64,000 bases of DNA from positions 1,480,001 through 1,544,000 of the forward strand of contig NZ_VULY01000018.1 in assembly GCF_009696485.1 (NCBI RefSeq), read 5' to 3'. The position numbers and the translations under genes were made by a program. Below are positions 9,049-17,342 of the stretch, in pieces. The stretch is from Suipraeoptans intestinalis (lineage in GTDB: Bacteria; Bacillota; Clostridia; Lachnospirales; Lachnospiraceae). The stretch's first letter is position 1. Each line of letters starts with the position of its first letter. The notes beneath the pieces are model-generated. The model was given only the letters and a program-made list of their open reading frames with translations. It made no database searches and was not told the DNA's origin.

Positions 9049-9699
9049 ATGCAAAAGAAAAGGATATTGTGTTTTGGAGATTCTAATACATGGGGATATG
9101 ATGCACGGACAAAAGACAGATTTCCGGAAGAGATAAGATGGACCGGCGTGATGCAGGAAAAGCTGGGATCGGATTATACGGTGATAGAGGAAGGCCTGTG
9201 CGGCAGAACGACAGTATTTGAAGATCCCCTGGTAGATGGATTAAGGGGTCTGACATACCTTTCTCCTTGTCTGCGTTCTCATGGGAGATTGGATGTGCTG
9301 ATTCTTATGTTGGGGACAAATGACTGCAAGGAAAGGTTTTCGGCAACCGGACAAAATATCGCGGATGGAATGAAGCGACTGGTATGTCTGGCGCAGGAAC
9401 TGGAAGTATGGGAAGAAGCGCCGAAGATTCTGGTGGTGGCACCGGCGCCTATCCGAAAAGAGTGCGAATCTTCCTTCGCAGCAGGAGAGATGGGGATCTG
9501 CAGTGAGAAGTCAGAAAAACTGGCAAAACTGTATCAGGAATGTGCCAAAGAGTGTGGCTGTCATTTTTTTGATGCGGCATCCTGTGTACAGATGAATAGT
9601 GTGGATTATATGCATCTGGACGAGGAAGGGCATAGCGTTTTGGGAAACAGGCTGGCAGAGGAGTTGAAAGAAAGATACGGGAACCACAGAAGCAGTTGA
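9049..9699 (+). CDS. SGNH/GDSL-family hydrolase (216 aa)
   Basis: Esterase or deacylase fold without signal peptide, so cytoplasmic. Block I is FGDSNTWG (nucleophile Ser near 11), block III LMLGTNDCK near 87, block V DYMHLDEEGH with the Asp-His pair near 194. Closest in style to arylesterase/acetyl-xylan-type SGNH proteins of about 210 residues. It follows the HAD gene by 159 bp. Role probably removal of acyl groups from an imported sugar or glycoside, inferred only from context. Ribosome site AGGA eight bases before the ATG. Confidence 0.85.
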   Translation: MQKKRILCFGDSNTWGYDARTKDRFPEEIRWTGVMQEKLGSDYTVIEEGLCGRTTVFEDPLVDGLRGLTYLSPCLRSHGRLDVLILMLGTNDCKERFSATGQNIADGMKRLVCLAQELEVWEEAPKILVVAPAPIRKECESSFAAGEMGICSEKSEKLAKLYQECAKECGCHFFDAASCVQMNSVDYMHLDEEGHSVLGNRLAEELKERYGNHRSS

Positions 9700-9818
9700 A
9701 GAAACAGCTGTCAGGATCTGGCGTATAGGATAAATGTATTGAAATGATATACGTTTAGATGAGTGATGTCCGAATAATACTTAAGAAATTGCATATAGAA
9801 ATTTGATTTATATACAAG

Positions 9819-9854
9819 AAAACGGCTGTTCGCACAGGTTGCGGACAGCCGTTT
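9819..9854. terminator. Bidirectional-looking terminator hairpin
   Basis: ACGGCTGTTCGCA / TGCGGACAGCCGT form a 13-bp stem with one G-U pair and a five-base loop; flanking A and T extend it to 15 bp. The tail on the plus strand is only TTTC, while the minus strand gives TTTTCTTG. Between SGNH (ends 9699) and the sugar operon no gene was found: 9855-10068 is A-rich, low-complexity spacer. Confidence 0.5.
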
Positions 9855-10068
9855 CGCATGAATGGAATGCCGGTGTTGGCGGTAGAAGTGGACAGACCTG
9901 CAGTTGTGTGTATCATATCCCCTTTCAAAATCAAGGTGAGGCAAGAGAAAGGAAAAAGAAAGAAAAAAATAAATTTCATGAAAAGAAAAATAAAAAGCAA
10001 AATGCACAAAAATATAAAAATAAAACTATACAAAATATACAATTCACCCATGCACATAAGAAATAAAC

Positions 10069-10096
10069 TTGACTTTATGAAATAAAATTTTATAAT
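10069..10096 (+). promoter_or_regulatory. Sigma-A promoter of the sugar cluster
   Basis: TTGACT (10069-10074), 16-base spacer, perfect TATAAT (10091-10096). Transcription would begin near 10103, about 110 bases before the solute-binding protein start. Confidence 0.75.
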
Positions 10097-10136
10097 GGGG
10101 CTATAAAAAAGAATTCGTGAAATAAAAATTCACGAA
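10078..10136 (+). promoter_or_regulatory. Two matching operator-like boxes, one in the promoter spacer and one after the start site
   Basis: Box 1 TGAAATAAAATTTTA (10078-10092) fills the -35/-10 spacer. Box 2 TGAAATAAAAATTCA (10118-10132) agrees at 13 of 15 bases and is the core of a perfect inverted repeat TTCGTGAA-7-TTCACGAA (10114-10136). The centres are 40 bp apart. The layout suits repression by occlusion or looping, and a RpiR-family regulator is encoded in this same cluster at 16467. Confidence 0.55.
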
Positions 10137-10212
10137 ACCTGCCTTGATTTATGGGCCCGTCAGGCAGAAAACACTGGTAAAGGAAACAGACATACAAAAA
10201 GGAGGACAAAAC

Positions 10213-11490
10213 ATGAGAAATGGAATGAAAAAGTTTTTATCCACACTTGTGATCTGCGCGATGGGGATTTCCCTGATTGCCTGTGGAAGCAAAGGAAACG
10301 GAGAAAAAAAGGATTCTGAAGGCAAAAATACGACCATTAAATTTCAACAGTGGTGGGGAGTGGAACTCCCGGAAGGGTATCTGGATAAAGTGGCAAAAGA
10401 TTTTGAAAAAGATACCGGAATTAAAGTGGAACTGATCAGTGCGCCTTGGGCAGACACGAAAACGGCGATTACGGCCGGAGCGACAAACAAGACGATCGCA
10501 GATGTGGTAAGCGTAGACGGGGCGTGGCTTGCAGAGTTTGCAGATATGGGAATTCTGGCGGATGTAGAGGAAGCGGGAATAAAGACAGATCTGGCAAACG
10601 ATGTGTGGAAACTGGAGGGGAAGTCCTACGTAGTTCCGGTCAATAATTTTGCATACCCCCTTTATGCCAACATGGACATTCTGGAAAAAGCAGGAGTGAC
10701 GGAGATTCCCCAGACCTGGAGTGAGTTTACAGAAGCTTGTAAAAAGGTAAAGGAGGCAGGATATTCCGCATTTGCACTGAATCTGGGAACTACGAATGCA
10801 AACGGTATCCAGAATGTATTCATGGGAACCGGATGGGGTTCAGGAATCGCACTAAAAAATGAAGACGGAAAGTATGCGGTAGAAGGAAATCAGGAACTCA
10901 AGGAGTTGGCAGAATTTTTCAAAGCTCTGAATGAGGCAGGCGTGCTGTATCCGGGAATGGCGACGCTGGAAGAATCTGAGATGACGAGCAATTTTGCAGC
11001 AGGAAACTGTGCGTTTACTCTGGCATCAGCAGCAACGATGTCCAATTTTGAAAAGCTGAACTTTAAAGCAGTAACCGTTCCGGTAAAAGATGGTTACGAA
11101 GGAGAAAAAGGAATTTGTTATGCAAGCTGGGCGGTAGGAATCAGCGAAGCAAGCGAAAATAAGGAAGCTGCAGCTAAGTTTATCAACTATCTTCTGGGAG
11201 GAAAAGACGGAAAGGACGGAACGATTTCCGCAGGATTGGCGTCCACCATGTCTGCCTTCCCCAACAGCAAGATTGCAGAGCCGGATTACAGCGATGCACC
11301 GGAGCAGTTCCGTGAATTTTATGAGGAATACAAAAAGGGGCATGTGATCAATGAATTTATCGGCCTTCCCAATGCGTCTTCTGTGATGACATCCATGACG
11401 AATGACCTGGTAAAATATTTAGACGGCGATATGGAAACGGATACGATGCTGACAAACTGGCAGAAATACTTAGAAGAAGCAGGAAAGTAA
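10213..11490 (+). CDS. Sugar ABC transporter solute-binding lipoprotein (425 aa)
   Basis: Family 1 (MalE/UgpB-like) extracellular binding protein. Basic N-terminus MRNGMKKF, hydrophobic core, and lipobox LIAC with C24 as the lipidated residue, so it is anchored outside the membrane. The mature part starts with the binding-protein strand TTIKFQQWWGVE and has a TWSEF segment typical of the family. The start at 10213 follows AAAGGAGGACAAAAC; an in-frame ATG at 10144 has no ribosome site and would hide the signal peptide. It supplies ligand to the two permeases downstream. No ATPase is in this operon, so a shared MsmK-type ATPase elsewhere is expected. Confidence 0.93.
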   Translation: MRNGMKKFLSTLVICAMGISLIACGSKGNGEKKDSEGKNTTIKFQQWWGVELPEGYLDKVAKDFEKDTGIKVELISAPWADTKTAITAGATNKTIADVVSVDGAWLAEFADMGILADVEEAGIKTDLANDVWKLEGKSYVVPVNNFAYPLYANMDILEKAGVTEIPQTWSEFTEACKKVKEAGYSAFALNLGTTNANGIQNVFMGTGWGSGIALKNEDGKYAVEGNQELKELAEFFKALNEAGVLYPGMATLEESEMTSNFAAGNCAFTLASAATMSNFEKLNFKAVTVPVKDGYEGEKGICYASWAVGISEASENKEAAAKFINYLLGGKDGKDGTISAGLASTMSAFPNSKIAEPDYSDAPEQFREFYEEYKKGHVINEFIGLPNASSVMTSMTNDLVKYLDGDMETDTMLTNWQKYLEEAGK

Positions 11491-11533
11491 TAACCACCTG
11501 AAAAAATTTTTCTGTCGCATATCTGTAAGGGGA

Positions 11534-11573
11534 TCTGTCCGGGAGGGTGACAGCAGCGCCTGTCCCGGACAGA
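11534..11573 (+). other. Intercistronic stem-loop between binding protein and permease
   Basis: TCTGTCCGGGA (11534-11544) pairs perfectly with TCCCGGACAGA (11563-11573) over 11 bp. No T-run follows, so it is more likely a 3'-end protector or partial barrier than a full terminator, keeping binding-protein mRNA more abundant than permease mRNA. Confidence 0.6.
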
Positions 11574-11615
11574 GTCCGATAACTGGGAAATTAAGAAAGG
11601 AAGGAGGAAGTTACA

Positions 11616-12497
11616 TTGAAATCAGCTGCACAAAGATCTGCACCATATCGATACCTTGCTCCTACGCTGGTTCTGATGACGGTCTTTTTGGTTCTGCCTA
11701 TCGGCATGGTGATAAAATATTCCTTTTTAGACCGGGCAGTCGTATCCAGTACTCCTGCTTTTGTGGGGATAAAAAACTATCTGACACTATTTGCAGACCG
11801 GCAGTTTTGGAGTGCAGTGTCGCACACGATCATTTTTGTGGTGGTCAGTGTAGTCGCACATCTGATTCTGGGAATGGTATTTGCATTGCTTCTAAACTCG
11901 CACTATTTTCGGATGCGGACCAAATCCATCGCAAGAGTAATTTATATCCTGCCGTGGGTATTCACCGCTTCTGTCGTGGCGATCCTGTGGAAACTGATGC
12001 TGCAGCCATCGGGGATCGTCAATTATCTCTTGTCGTTTCTTCCACAGATTTCAAGAAATACGGAATGGCTAAGCAATGAAAAAACAGCGCTGGCTACCGT
12101 TTGTTTTATCAATATCTGGTGCGGGTATCCGTTTTACATGATCAGTATTCTGGCGGGGCTGCAGGGGATTTCGGGAGATTTGTATGAGAGCGCAGCGATT
12201 GACGGAGCAACCATGACAAAACGCTTTTTCTACATCACGATCCCTCAACTGCGTCCGATCCTCATTAGCATTGCAATGCTGGATTTCATATGGACCTTGC
12301 AGTCATTTAATGTAATCTGGATGCTGACCGGAGGAGGACCGGTGAATTCTACGGAAATGCTTAGTATCTACATCTACAAGCAGGCGTTCCAAAAGGTAGA
12401 CTACAGCATGGCCGGGGCAACTGCCACCGTTCTTCTTGTTGTTTCTGTCGTGATAGCCGTTTTTTATGTTCGGCAGCAAAAGAAAGTGAGGAGTTGA
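11616..12497 (+). CDS. Sugar ABC transporter permease, MalF-like (293 aa)
   Basis: Six membrane segments with the cytoplasmic EAA loop YESAAIDGATMTKRFFYITI (about 190-210), the contact site for the ATPase. The start is TTG at 11616, five to six bases after AAGGAGGAAG; there is no suitable ATG. The weak start together with the hairpin upstream would lower permease synthesis relative to the binding protein. The stop overlaps the region of the next start. Belongs to the CUT1 class, which carries oligosaccharides, polyols or glycosides. Confidence 0.92.
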   Translation: MKSAAQRSAPYRYLAPTLVLMTVFLVLPIGMVIKYSFLDRAVVSSTPAFVGIKNYLTLFADRQFWSAVSHTIIFVVVSVVAHLILGMVFALLLNSHYFRMRTKSIARVIYILPWVFTASVVAILWKLMLQPSGIVNYLLSFLPQISRNTEWLSNEKTALATVCFINIWCGYPFYMISILAGLQGISGDLYESAAIDGATMTKRFFYITIPQLRPILISIAMLDFIWTLQSFNVIWMLTGGGPVNSTEMLSIYIYKQAFQKVDYSMAGATATVLLVVSVVIAVFYVRQQKKVRS

Positions 12498-12499
12498 CT

Positions 12500-13336
12500 A
12501 TGATAGGAAGTTATAAGCCATGGATGAAAGTGGTTTCCAGTATTCTACTGGTAATAGGAGGAATCTTTGCGGCGTTTCCTATTTTATGGATGGTCTGTTC
12601 TTCCTTTAAGGCGAACGAAGCGATTTTTTCCTGGCCACCTAAATTTATAGATAAAACGGCAGGCGTACATGCATACCTTGAGGTATTGACCGATCCGGAA
12701 AAAATCCGTTTTTTCATAAACAGTTACATTGTGGCGGGCTGTGTGGTGGCGGTGACATTGTTTATCGGGATTCTGGCAGCCTATGGATTCAGCCGGTTTG
12801 AGTTTCCGGGAAAAGAATTGTTTAATTCCATCGTGGTTGGGGTGCAGGCAATTCCTCCGATCGTTCTTTTGATTCCTTACATGGGAATGATCGTTGCAAT
12901 GAAATTGTTTGACACATATCTGGCTCTGATTCTGACGTATCTGGTGATGACGCTGCCATACTGTATTCTGATGATGACCGGATATTTCAACACGCTGTCA
13001 AGAGAACTGGATGAAGCGGTGCTGGTAGACGGAGGATCCAGATGGAAGGCGCTCTGGTCGATCCTGGTGCCGATTTCTCTTCCCGGAATGGTGTCGGTTG
13101 CAATGTATACGTTTATGCAGGCGTGGAACGAATATCTGTTCGCGTTGGCACTGACCCAATCTACCAGCATGAGGACGGTGCCTATCGGAATTAACCTTTT
13201 GATGGGGCAGCACGGGTATGACTGGAGCCAGATGATGGCTATGAGCGTACTGGGTTCTGTGCCGGTACTGGTATTGTTCCTGTTTTTCCAAAAATATTTT
13301 ATTGCGGGCATGTCGTCCGGAGGCGTAAAAGGATAG
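12500..13336 (+). CDS. Sugar ABC transporter permease, MalG-like (278 aa)
   Basis: Second CUT1 permease, six membrane segments, EAA loop DEAVLVDGGSRWKALWSILV near residue 175, and the C-terminal FFQKYFIAGMSSGGVKG tail typical of MalG proteins. The ATG at 12500 lies six bases after GAGGAG; a TTG two codons earlier overlaps the previous stop and is less likely. Forms the membrane channel with the preceding protein. Confidence 0.92.
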   Translation: MIGSYKPWMKVVSSILLVIGGIFAAFPILWMVCSSFKANEAIFSWPPKFIDKTAGVHAYLEVLTDPEKIRFFINSYIVAGCVVAVTLFIGILAAYGFSRFEFPGKELFNSIVVGVQAIPPIVLLIPYMGMIVAMKLFDTYLALILTYLVMTLPYCILMMTGYFNTLSRELDEAVLVDGGSRWKALWSILVPISLPGMVSVAMYTFMQAWNEYLFALALTQSTSMRTVPIGINLLMGQHGYDWSQMMAMSVLGSVPVLVLFLFFQKYFIAGMSSGGVKG

Positions 13337-13347
13337 GAGAGAGCAGG

Positions 13348-14574
13348 ATGAAAAGAGAAATAGGACTGGGCTTTCACACCTGCGTGGATTATGAACTGGT
13401 GTGGGATACAGAGAAAATAAAGGAAAAAATCAGAAGTTTGGATATCCGGAAAAAAGATGTGCAAAGAAGGACGGAGGCTTCCGATGAGAAGCAACTGTGG
13501 GGAGGGATCCTCTATTATCTGGAGCACGGAGTCGGTGGGGAAATCGTTCCGGAAACAGAAGAATTATGCGAAAAACTGGGAGAATCGTTCGTCTATCAAG
13601 TAACGCTGGGAGGCACCGCGACACGTGCAGCCATTGCGCTTGGCCGGCTGGAGGTTCCCAGCATATTGCAGACAAGCTGCAACAACCATTATGTCAGGGA
13701 TCTTATGCCCGGGCAGGTGCAGATCTGTTCGGACATGAAAGAAGAACAGAAAATCTATCCGCATGTGGTCCTGCAATGTGAGGCCGGAGTACGGATCCAA
13801 GAGGGGGAAATTTGTTTTATTACACCGCGGGAAAACCGGATACTGATTTCCAGAGACGCCACCAGCCTGAAAATGGATATTCGTCCGGACGGGTTCGGAA
13901 AAGAATTAAAACATGTAAAAATATTTTTGCTGGGAAGCTTTAGCCAGATTTTGGAGGAAGATTTTCTAGAGGAAGCTTTGGAAAGAACAAATCAGCTGTT
14001 AAAAAAGCTTCCGGAAGATGCGGTAGTGATCATGGAAGATGGGTGCTATGTAAAAAAGAAATTTCGGCAAAGAGTGCATCAGGCACTGGCACACCGGATC
14101 GATGTACTGAGTATGAACGAGGATGAGTTGGCGGAGTTTGTGGGAGAAAAGGTCGATGTTTTAAACAGGCAGCAAGTGGCAGAGGCAGTGGAGACGGCAT
14201 ATAAAGAGGTGCAGGTAAAGACAATGGTAGTACACTCATCTGCCTGGGCGCTGGCTGTTGGGACACAGGCAAAAAATCTGCAAGAGGCGCTGGAATGCGG
14301 CGTTGCTCTGGCGGGAACACGATTTCGTAAAGGAGATGGCATTACAAAAGCGGAATTTGAAAAAACGCGGCAAATGCAGGAAAAGGTGGAGAGCCAAAAA
14401 TTTCTGGAAGAAATAAAAGGGTTGATAGAAGAGGACATAGAAGGAGTGGCCTGCAAGGAGCTTTCCTGCGTGGAAACGCCGACCGTGGTAGGGTTGGGAG
14501 ACGCTTTTGCGGGAGGGCTGCTTTATGGACTCTGGCAGAAATGGCAAAACAAAAGAGGTGACAAAGATGTATGA
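13348..14574 (+). CDS. ADP-dependent phosphofructokinase/glucokinase family sugar kinase (408 aa)
   Basis: Ribokinase-fold kinase of the ADP_PFK_GK family, which uses ADP rather than ATP as phosphate donor in characterised members. The catalytic GXGD is present as GLGDAFAGG near the C-terminus, the magnesium-binding NxxE as SMNEDELAE near 255, and the sugar loop LGGTATRAAIALG near 90. This family is best known in archaea and animals; it is sporadic in bacteria. It starts 11 bp after the permease and overlaps the first aldolase by 8 bp, so kinase and aldolase are translationally coupled. The likely order is phosphorylation of an imported ketose followed by aldol cleavage. Donor and sugar need testing. 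Confidence 0.75.
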   Translation: MKREIGLGFHTCVDYELVWDTEKIKEKIRSLDIRKKDVQRRTEASDEKQLWGGILYYLEHGVGGEIVPETEELCEKLGESFVYQVTLGGTATRAAIALGRLEVPSILQTSCNNHYVRDLMPGQVQICSDMKEEQKIYPHVVLQCEAGVRIQEGEICFITPRENRILISRDATSLKMDIRPDGFGKELKHVKIFLLGSFSQILEEDFLEEALERTNQLLKKLPEDAVVIMEDGCYVKKKFRQRVHQALAHRIDVLSMNEDELAEFVGEKVDVLNRQQVAEAVETAYKEVQVKTMVVHSSAWALAVGTQAKNLQEALECGVALAGTRFRKGDGITKAEFEKTRQMQEKVESQKFLEEIKGLIEEDIEGVACKELSCVETPTVVGLGDAFAGGLLYGLWQKWQNKRGDKDV

Positions 14575-15424
14575 GACGACGAAGAACCTGATGCATATGG
14601 CGAAGAAACAGCATACGGCGGTGATTGCCTTTATCTGTATGGATTATACCATGGCAAGAGCGGTGGCGTATGGGGCGGAAGCTGCCGGAAAGCCTGCGAT
14701 CATTATGCTGTATCCGGATCATGTGAAAACCTTTCATACTGCGGGATTTGCCGGGTACGCAAAAATGGCGAAGGAACTGGCAGAAGAGGTGAGTGTTCCG
14801 GTAGGGTTCCATTGTGATCATGATTTTTCCAAGGAGGGAGTTTTGCGCACGGCAGAAGCAGGGTTTGACTCTGTAATGATGGATGCGTCAGAGTATGACC
14901 TGGAGGAAAATATACGGCGCACCGGAGAGGTGGTAGAACAGCTGCATGAAAAAGGAGTGTCTGTAGAAGGAGAGATCGGACATGTGGGACTGGCCTGCGA
15001 GGGGCAGGAAACGCAGAAAGATCTTTATACAAAGCCGGAGGCAGCCAGAAAGTTTTGTGAAGAAACAAAGGTAGATGCCCTGGCGATTTCTATTGGAAAT
15101 GCACATGGGGCATATAAAGAAACACCGCAGTTGGATATGGAGCGGCTGGAAGCTATTGCGGAGGCGACCGATACGCCGCTGGTGCTACATGGCGGAAGTG
15201 GAATACCGGATGAACAGCTTCAGGAAGCCTTTGAAAAGGGAATCTGTAAGTTTAATCTGGGGACAGACTACCTGGCCCGATACTATGAGGCAGTGGAAGA
15301 CTTTATAAAAGAAAGTAAAGAAAAGAAAGATCCTGTTAAAGTGATCGAGATGCCGGAGTTTGTAATAAAGAGACTGACTCCTTATGTGGAGGAACGGCTG
15401 AGAACTCTGTGCAAATTTGAATAA
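14567..15424 (+). CDS. Class II fructose-bisphosphate aldolase family protein, copy 1 (285 aa)
   Basis: Zinc-dependent TIM-barrel aldolase of the Fba/GatY/KbaY family, cleaving a ketose phosphate to dihydroxyacetone phosphate and an aldehyde. H81-C-D83-H84 carries the catalytic Asp and a zinc ligand; GNAHG near 175 and LHGGSGIP near 206 give the other zinc histidines and the phosphate loop. The start at 14567 follows GAGGTGACAAAG; the frame is open further upstream inside the kinase gene without a ribosome site. Substrate not deducible; GatY-like tagatose, fructose or pentulose phosphates are all possible. Confidence 0.88.
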   Translation: MYETTKNLMHMAKKQHTAVIAFICMDYTMARAVAYGAEAAGKPAIIMLYPDHVKTFHTAGFAGYAKMAKELAEEVSVPVGFHCDHDFSKEGVLRTAEAGFDSVMMDASEYDLEENIRRTGEVVEQLHEKGVSVEGEIGHVGLACEGQETQKDLYTKPEAARKFCEETKVDALAISIGNAHGAYKETPQLDMERLEAIAEATDTPLVLHGGSGIPDEQLQEAFEKGICKFNLGTDYLARYYEAVEDFIKESKEKKDPVKVIEMPEFVIKRLTPYVEERLRTLCKFE

Positions 15425-15552
15425 ATGAGGGAAAAGTGTTGTGTTTTTGAAAAGCGGCGATTATCATGGAATCGTAGTATAACATGAGAGTTCCTGCATC
15501 ATTTTTTAAAACAGAACATAAAAGAAAAAGGAAAAAGATGGAGGACAAAAAG

Positions 15553-16419
15553 ATGTTGATGAACATGAAGGAAATTTTGACGGTGGCAAAGAAAAACGGA
15601 TTCGCGATTCCGGCATTCAATATTTCGGATTATGCCATGTTTTTGGGAATCATGGAAGTTTGCGAGGAGACAAATTCTCCGGTGATCCTTGAGATTCATC
15701 CGGATGAATTGAAATTTATCGGAAATGAAATGGTGCTTGCCATTCGTGAAAAAGCGATTCACTCTAAGGTGCCTGTATGTATCCATCTGGATCATTGCAG
15801 CGATTTTTCTGTGATCGTGCGTGCTATTTGCGCCGGATTTACATCCGTGATGTTTGATGGGGCAGAACTTCCTTTCGAAGAGAATATTTCGGGAACGAAG
15901 AAAGTGATAGAAATCGCTCATGCAGCGGGGGTTTCTGTGGAAGCAGAACTGGGGACCATCGGTTCTACAGATCCTGCAGATTTTGAGGGAGGAACTGCGC
16001 AGATCATTTACACGGATCCGAAAGATGCGGAAACATTTGTGGCGGAAACGGGGGTAGACACACTGGCGGTTGCCATCGGAACCTGCCATGGCCTGTACCC
16101 GGCCGGAATGAAGCCGGAATTAAAGCTGGATATCCTGAAAGCGATCGAAGAACGGGTAAGTATTCCTCTGGTGCTGCACGGAGGATCCAACAATCCGGAT
16201 GAAGAAATTGGAAAAGCAGTGGAAATCGGGATCCAGAAGATCAACATTTCTTCAGATATTAAGGTGGCGTATTTCCAGAAAATGCGAGAAGTGCTGAAGG
16301 ATGAGAGCCTAAGGGAACCAAATGTGATCGAACCTTTGTGTATGGAAGCAATGAAAGCGTGTGCGAAAAATAAACTGGCATTGTTTCGGACACTCGGCCA
16401 GGGAGACAAATACTGCTAA
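15553..16419 (+). CDS. Class II fructose-bisphosphate aldolase family protein, copy 2 (288 aa)
   Basis: A second, clearly divergent class II aldolase right after the first. Active-site pattern H78-L-D80-H81, GTCHGLYP near 175, LHGGSNNPDEEI near 212, with the sodium/phosphate loop intact, so both copies should be active. The start at 15553 is eight bases behind GGAGG, which itself overlaps an alternative ATG at 15538. Two aldolases in one operon suggest two substrates, two stereoisomers, or a mixed oligomer. The 128-bp gap to copy 1 shows no clear promoter. Confidence 0.87.
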   Translation: MLMNMKEILTVAKKNGFAIPAFNISDYAMFLGIMEVCEETNSPVILEIHPDELKFIGNEMVLAIREKAIHSKVPVCIHLDHCSDFSVIVRAICAGFTSVMFDGAELPFEENISGTKKVIEIAHAAGVSVEAELGTIGSTDPADFEGGTAQIIYTDPKDAETFVAETGVDTLAVAIGTCHGLYPAGMKPELKLDILKAIEERVSIPLVLHGGSNNPDEEIGKAVEIGIQKINISSDIKVAYFQKMREVLKDESLREPNVIEPLCMEAMKACAKNKLALFRTLGQGDKYC

Positions 16420-16466
16420 AGAGTTGGCAGTGAGATAACAAGTGATGATGGAAAGGTGTTTTTTCA

Positions 16467-17315
16467 GTGAAGGAAAGCAATATACTTGAAAGAGAAGTTC
16501 TTGATGTGATAGGAGAGAATTATCATTTGATCTTTTCAGCCGAAAGAAAAGTGGCAGATGTGATTCTAAGGGATCCGCAGAAAGCAGTAGACTTTAATGT
16601 ATCCAATCTTGCAAAAGAAAGTGGGGTCAGCGATGCCACGGTAGTGCGGCTGTGCCATCATTTAGGTTACGCCGGCTATTATCAGTTTCGTATTGCCCTG
16701 GCAAGAGACCTGGGAAGAAAGCAATATGAAGATTCCCCCAGAATGGATAAGCATGATGAAATCGATCAGCTGTTTCATGAATACGCGGAAAATATCCGAA
16801 ATATCGGGAAAGGGCTGGACATCCAGACGATGGCAGCCTGCGTCTATCTGCTTAGAAGCTGTAAAAGAGTCCATATTCTGGCGGTGGGAAACACCTGCCA
16901 TCTGGCAGAATATACAGGATTTCGCCTGGGGCGGCTGGGGATTCGCAGTACATTTCATACGGCAGCGGAATACTTTATGAACCATGTCAATCTGGCTGAG
17001 GAGGGAGATATTCTTTTAGCCATCTCCCAGTCAGGAACATCAAAGCAGGTATTAAAAGGAGTTGAACTGGGAAAAGAAAAGGGGCTGAAGGTGATCGCCG
17101 TTACGGCGTATGAAGGCTCCCCCATTGCCGAGCTGGCAGACTATGTGTTGTATTCGGCGGGAAAAGAAGAAAATTTCAACTACTATAAGCGGTATGCGCA
17201 TCTGAATGAAGTGGCGGTTCTTGACGGATTGCTCAGCTTTGTGATGAATCATGAATTGATTGAGAGCCGTCAGGCAGACCGTCCGGAGATGATCCTTTCC
17301 GAATCGAAAGTATAA
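16467..17315 (+). CDS. MurR/RpiR-family transcriptional regulator (282 aa)
   Basis: N-terminal HTH_6 domain (1-77, with LAKESGVSDATVVRLCHHLGY as the recognition region) and a C-terminal SIS sugar-phosphate-binding domain (about 115-250, with LAVGNTCHLAEY and AISQSGTSKQV phosphate loops). Such proteins repress or activate sugar operons in response to a phosphorylated sugar. Start codon GTG at 16467 behind GGAAAGGTG. It lies inside the catabolic cluster and is the natural candidate for binding the two boxes at 10078-10136. The inducer is likely the kinase product. Confidence 0.92.
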   Translation: MKESNILEREVLDVIGENYHLIFSAERKVADVILRDPQKAVDFNVSNLAKESGVSDATVVRLCHHLGYAGYYQFRIALARDLGRKQYEDSPRMDKHDEIDQLFHEYAENIRNIGKGLDIQTMAACVYLLRSCKRVHILAVGNTCHLAEYTGFRLGRLGIRSTFHTAAEYFMNHVNLAEEGDILLAISQSGTSKQVLKGVELGKEKGLKVIAVTAYEGSPIAELADYVLYSAGKEENFNYYKRYAHLNEVAVLDGLLSFVMNHELIESRQADRPEMILSESKV

Positions 17316-17342
17316 AATAAAACAGTATCAGGAGGCAATGCT

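Noticed and set aside
8928-9086. 52-codon frame (MKRTVLISESGRLIAWG...) between HAD and SGNH genes
   Set aside because: No ribosome site, no recognisable domain, and its end overlaps the SGNH start; a decayed sugar-kinase piece was considered but similarity is too weak.
9803-10085. Lysine/asparagine-rich frames in 9803-10085
   Set aside because: They follow from A-rich low-complexity spacer and contain a terminator hairpin and promoter elements.
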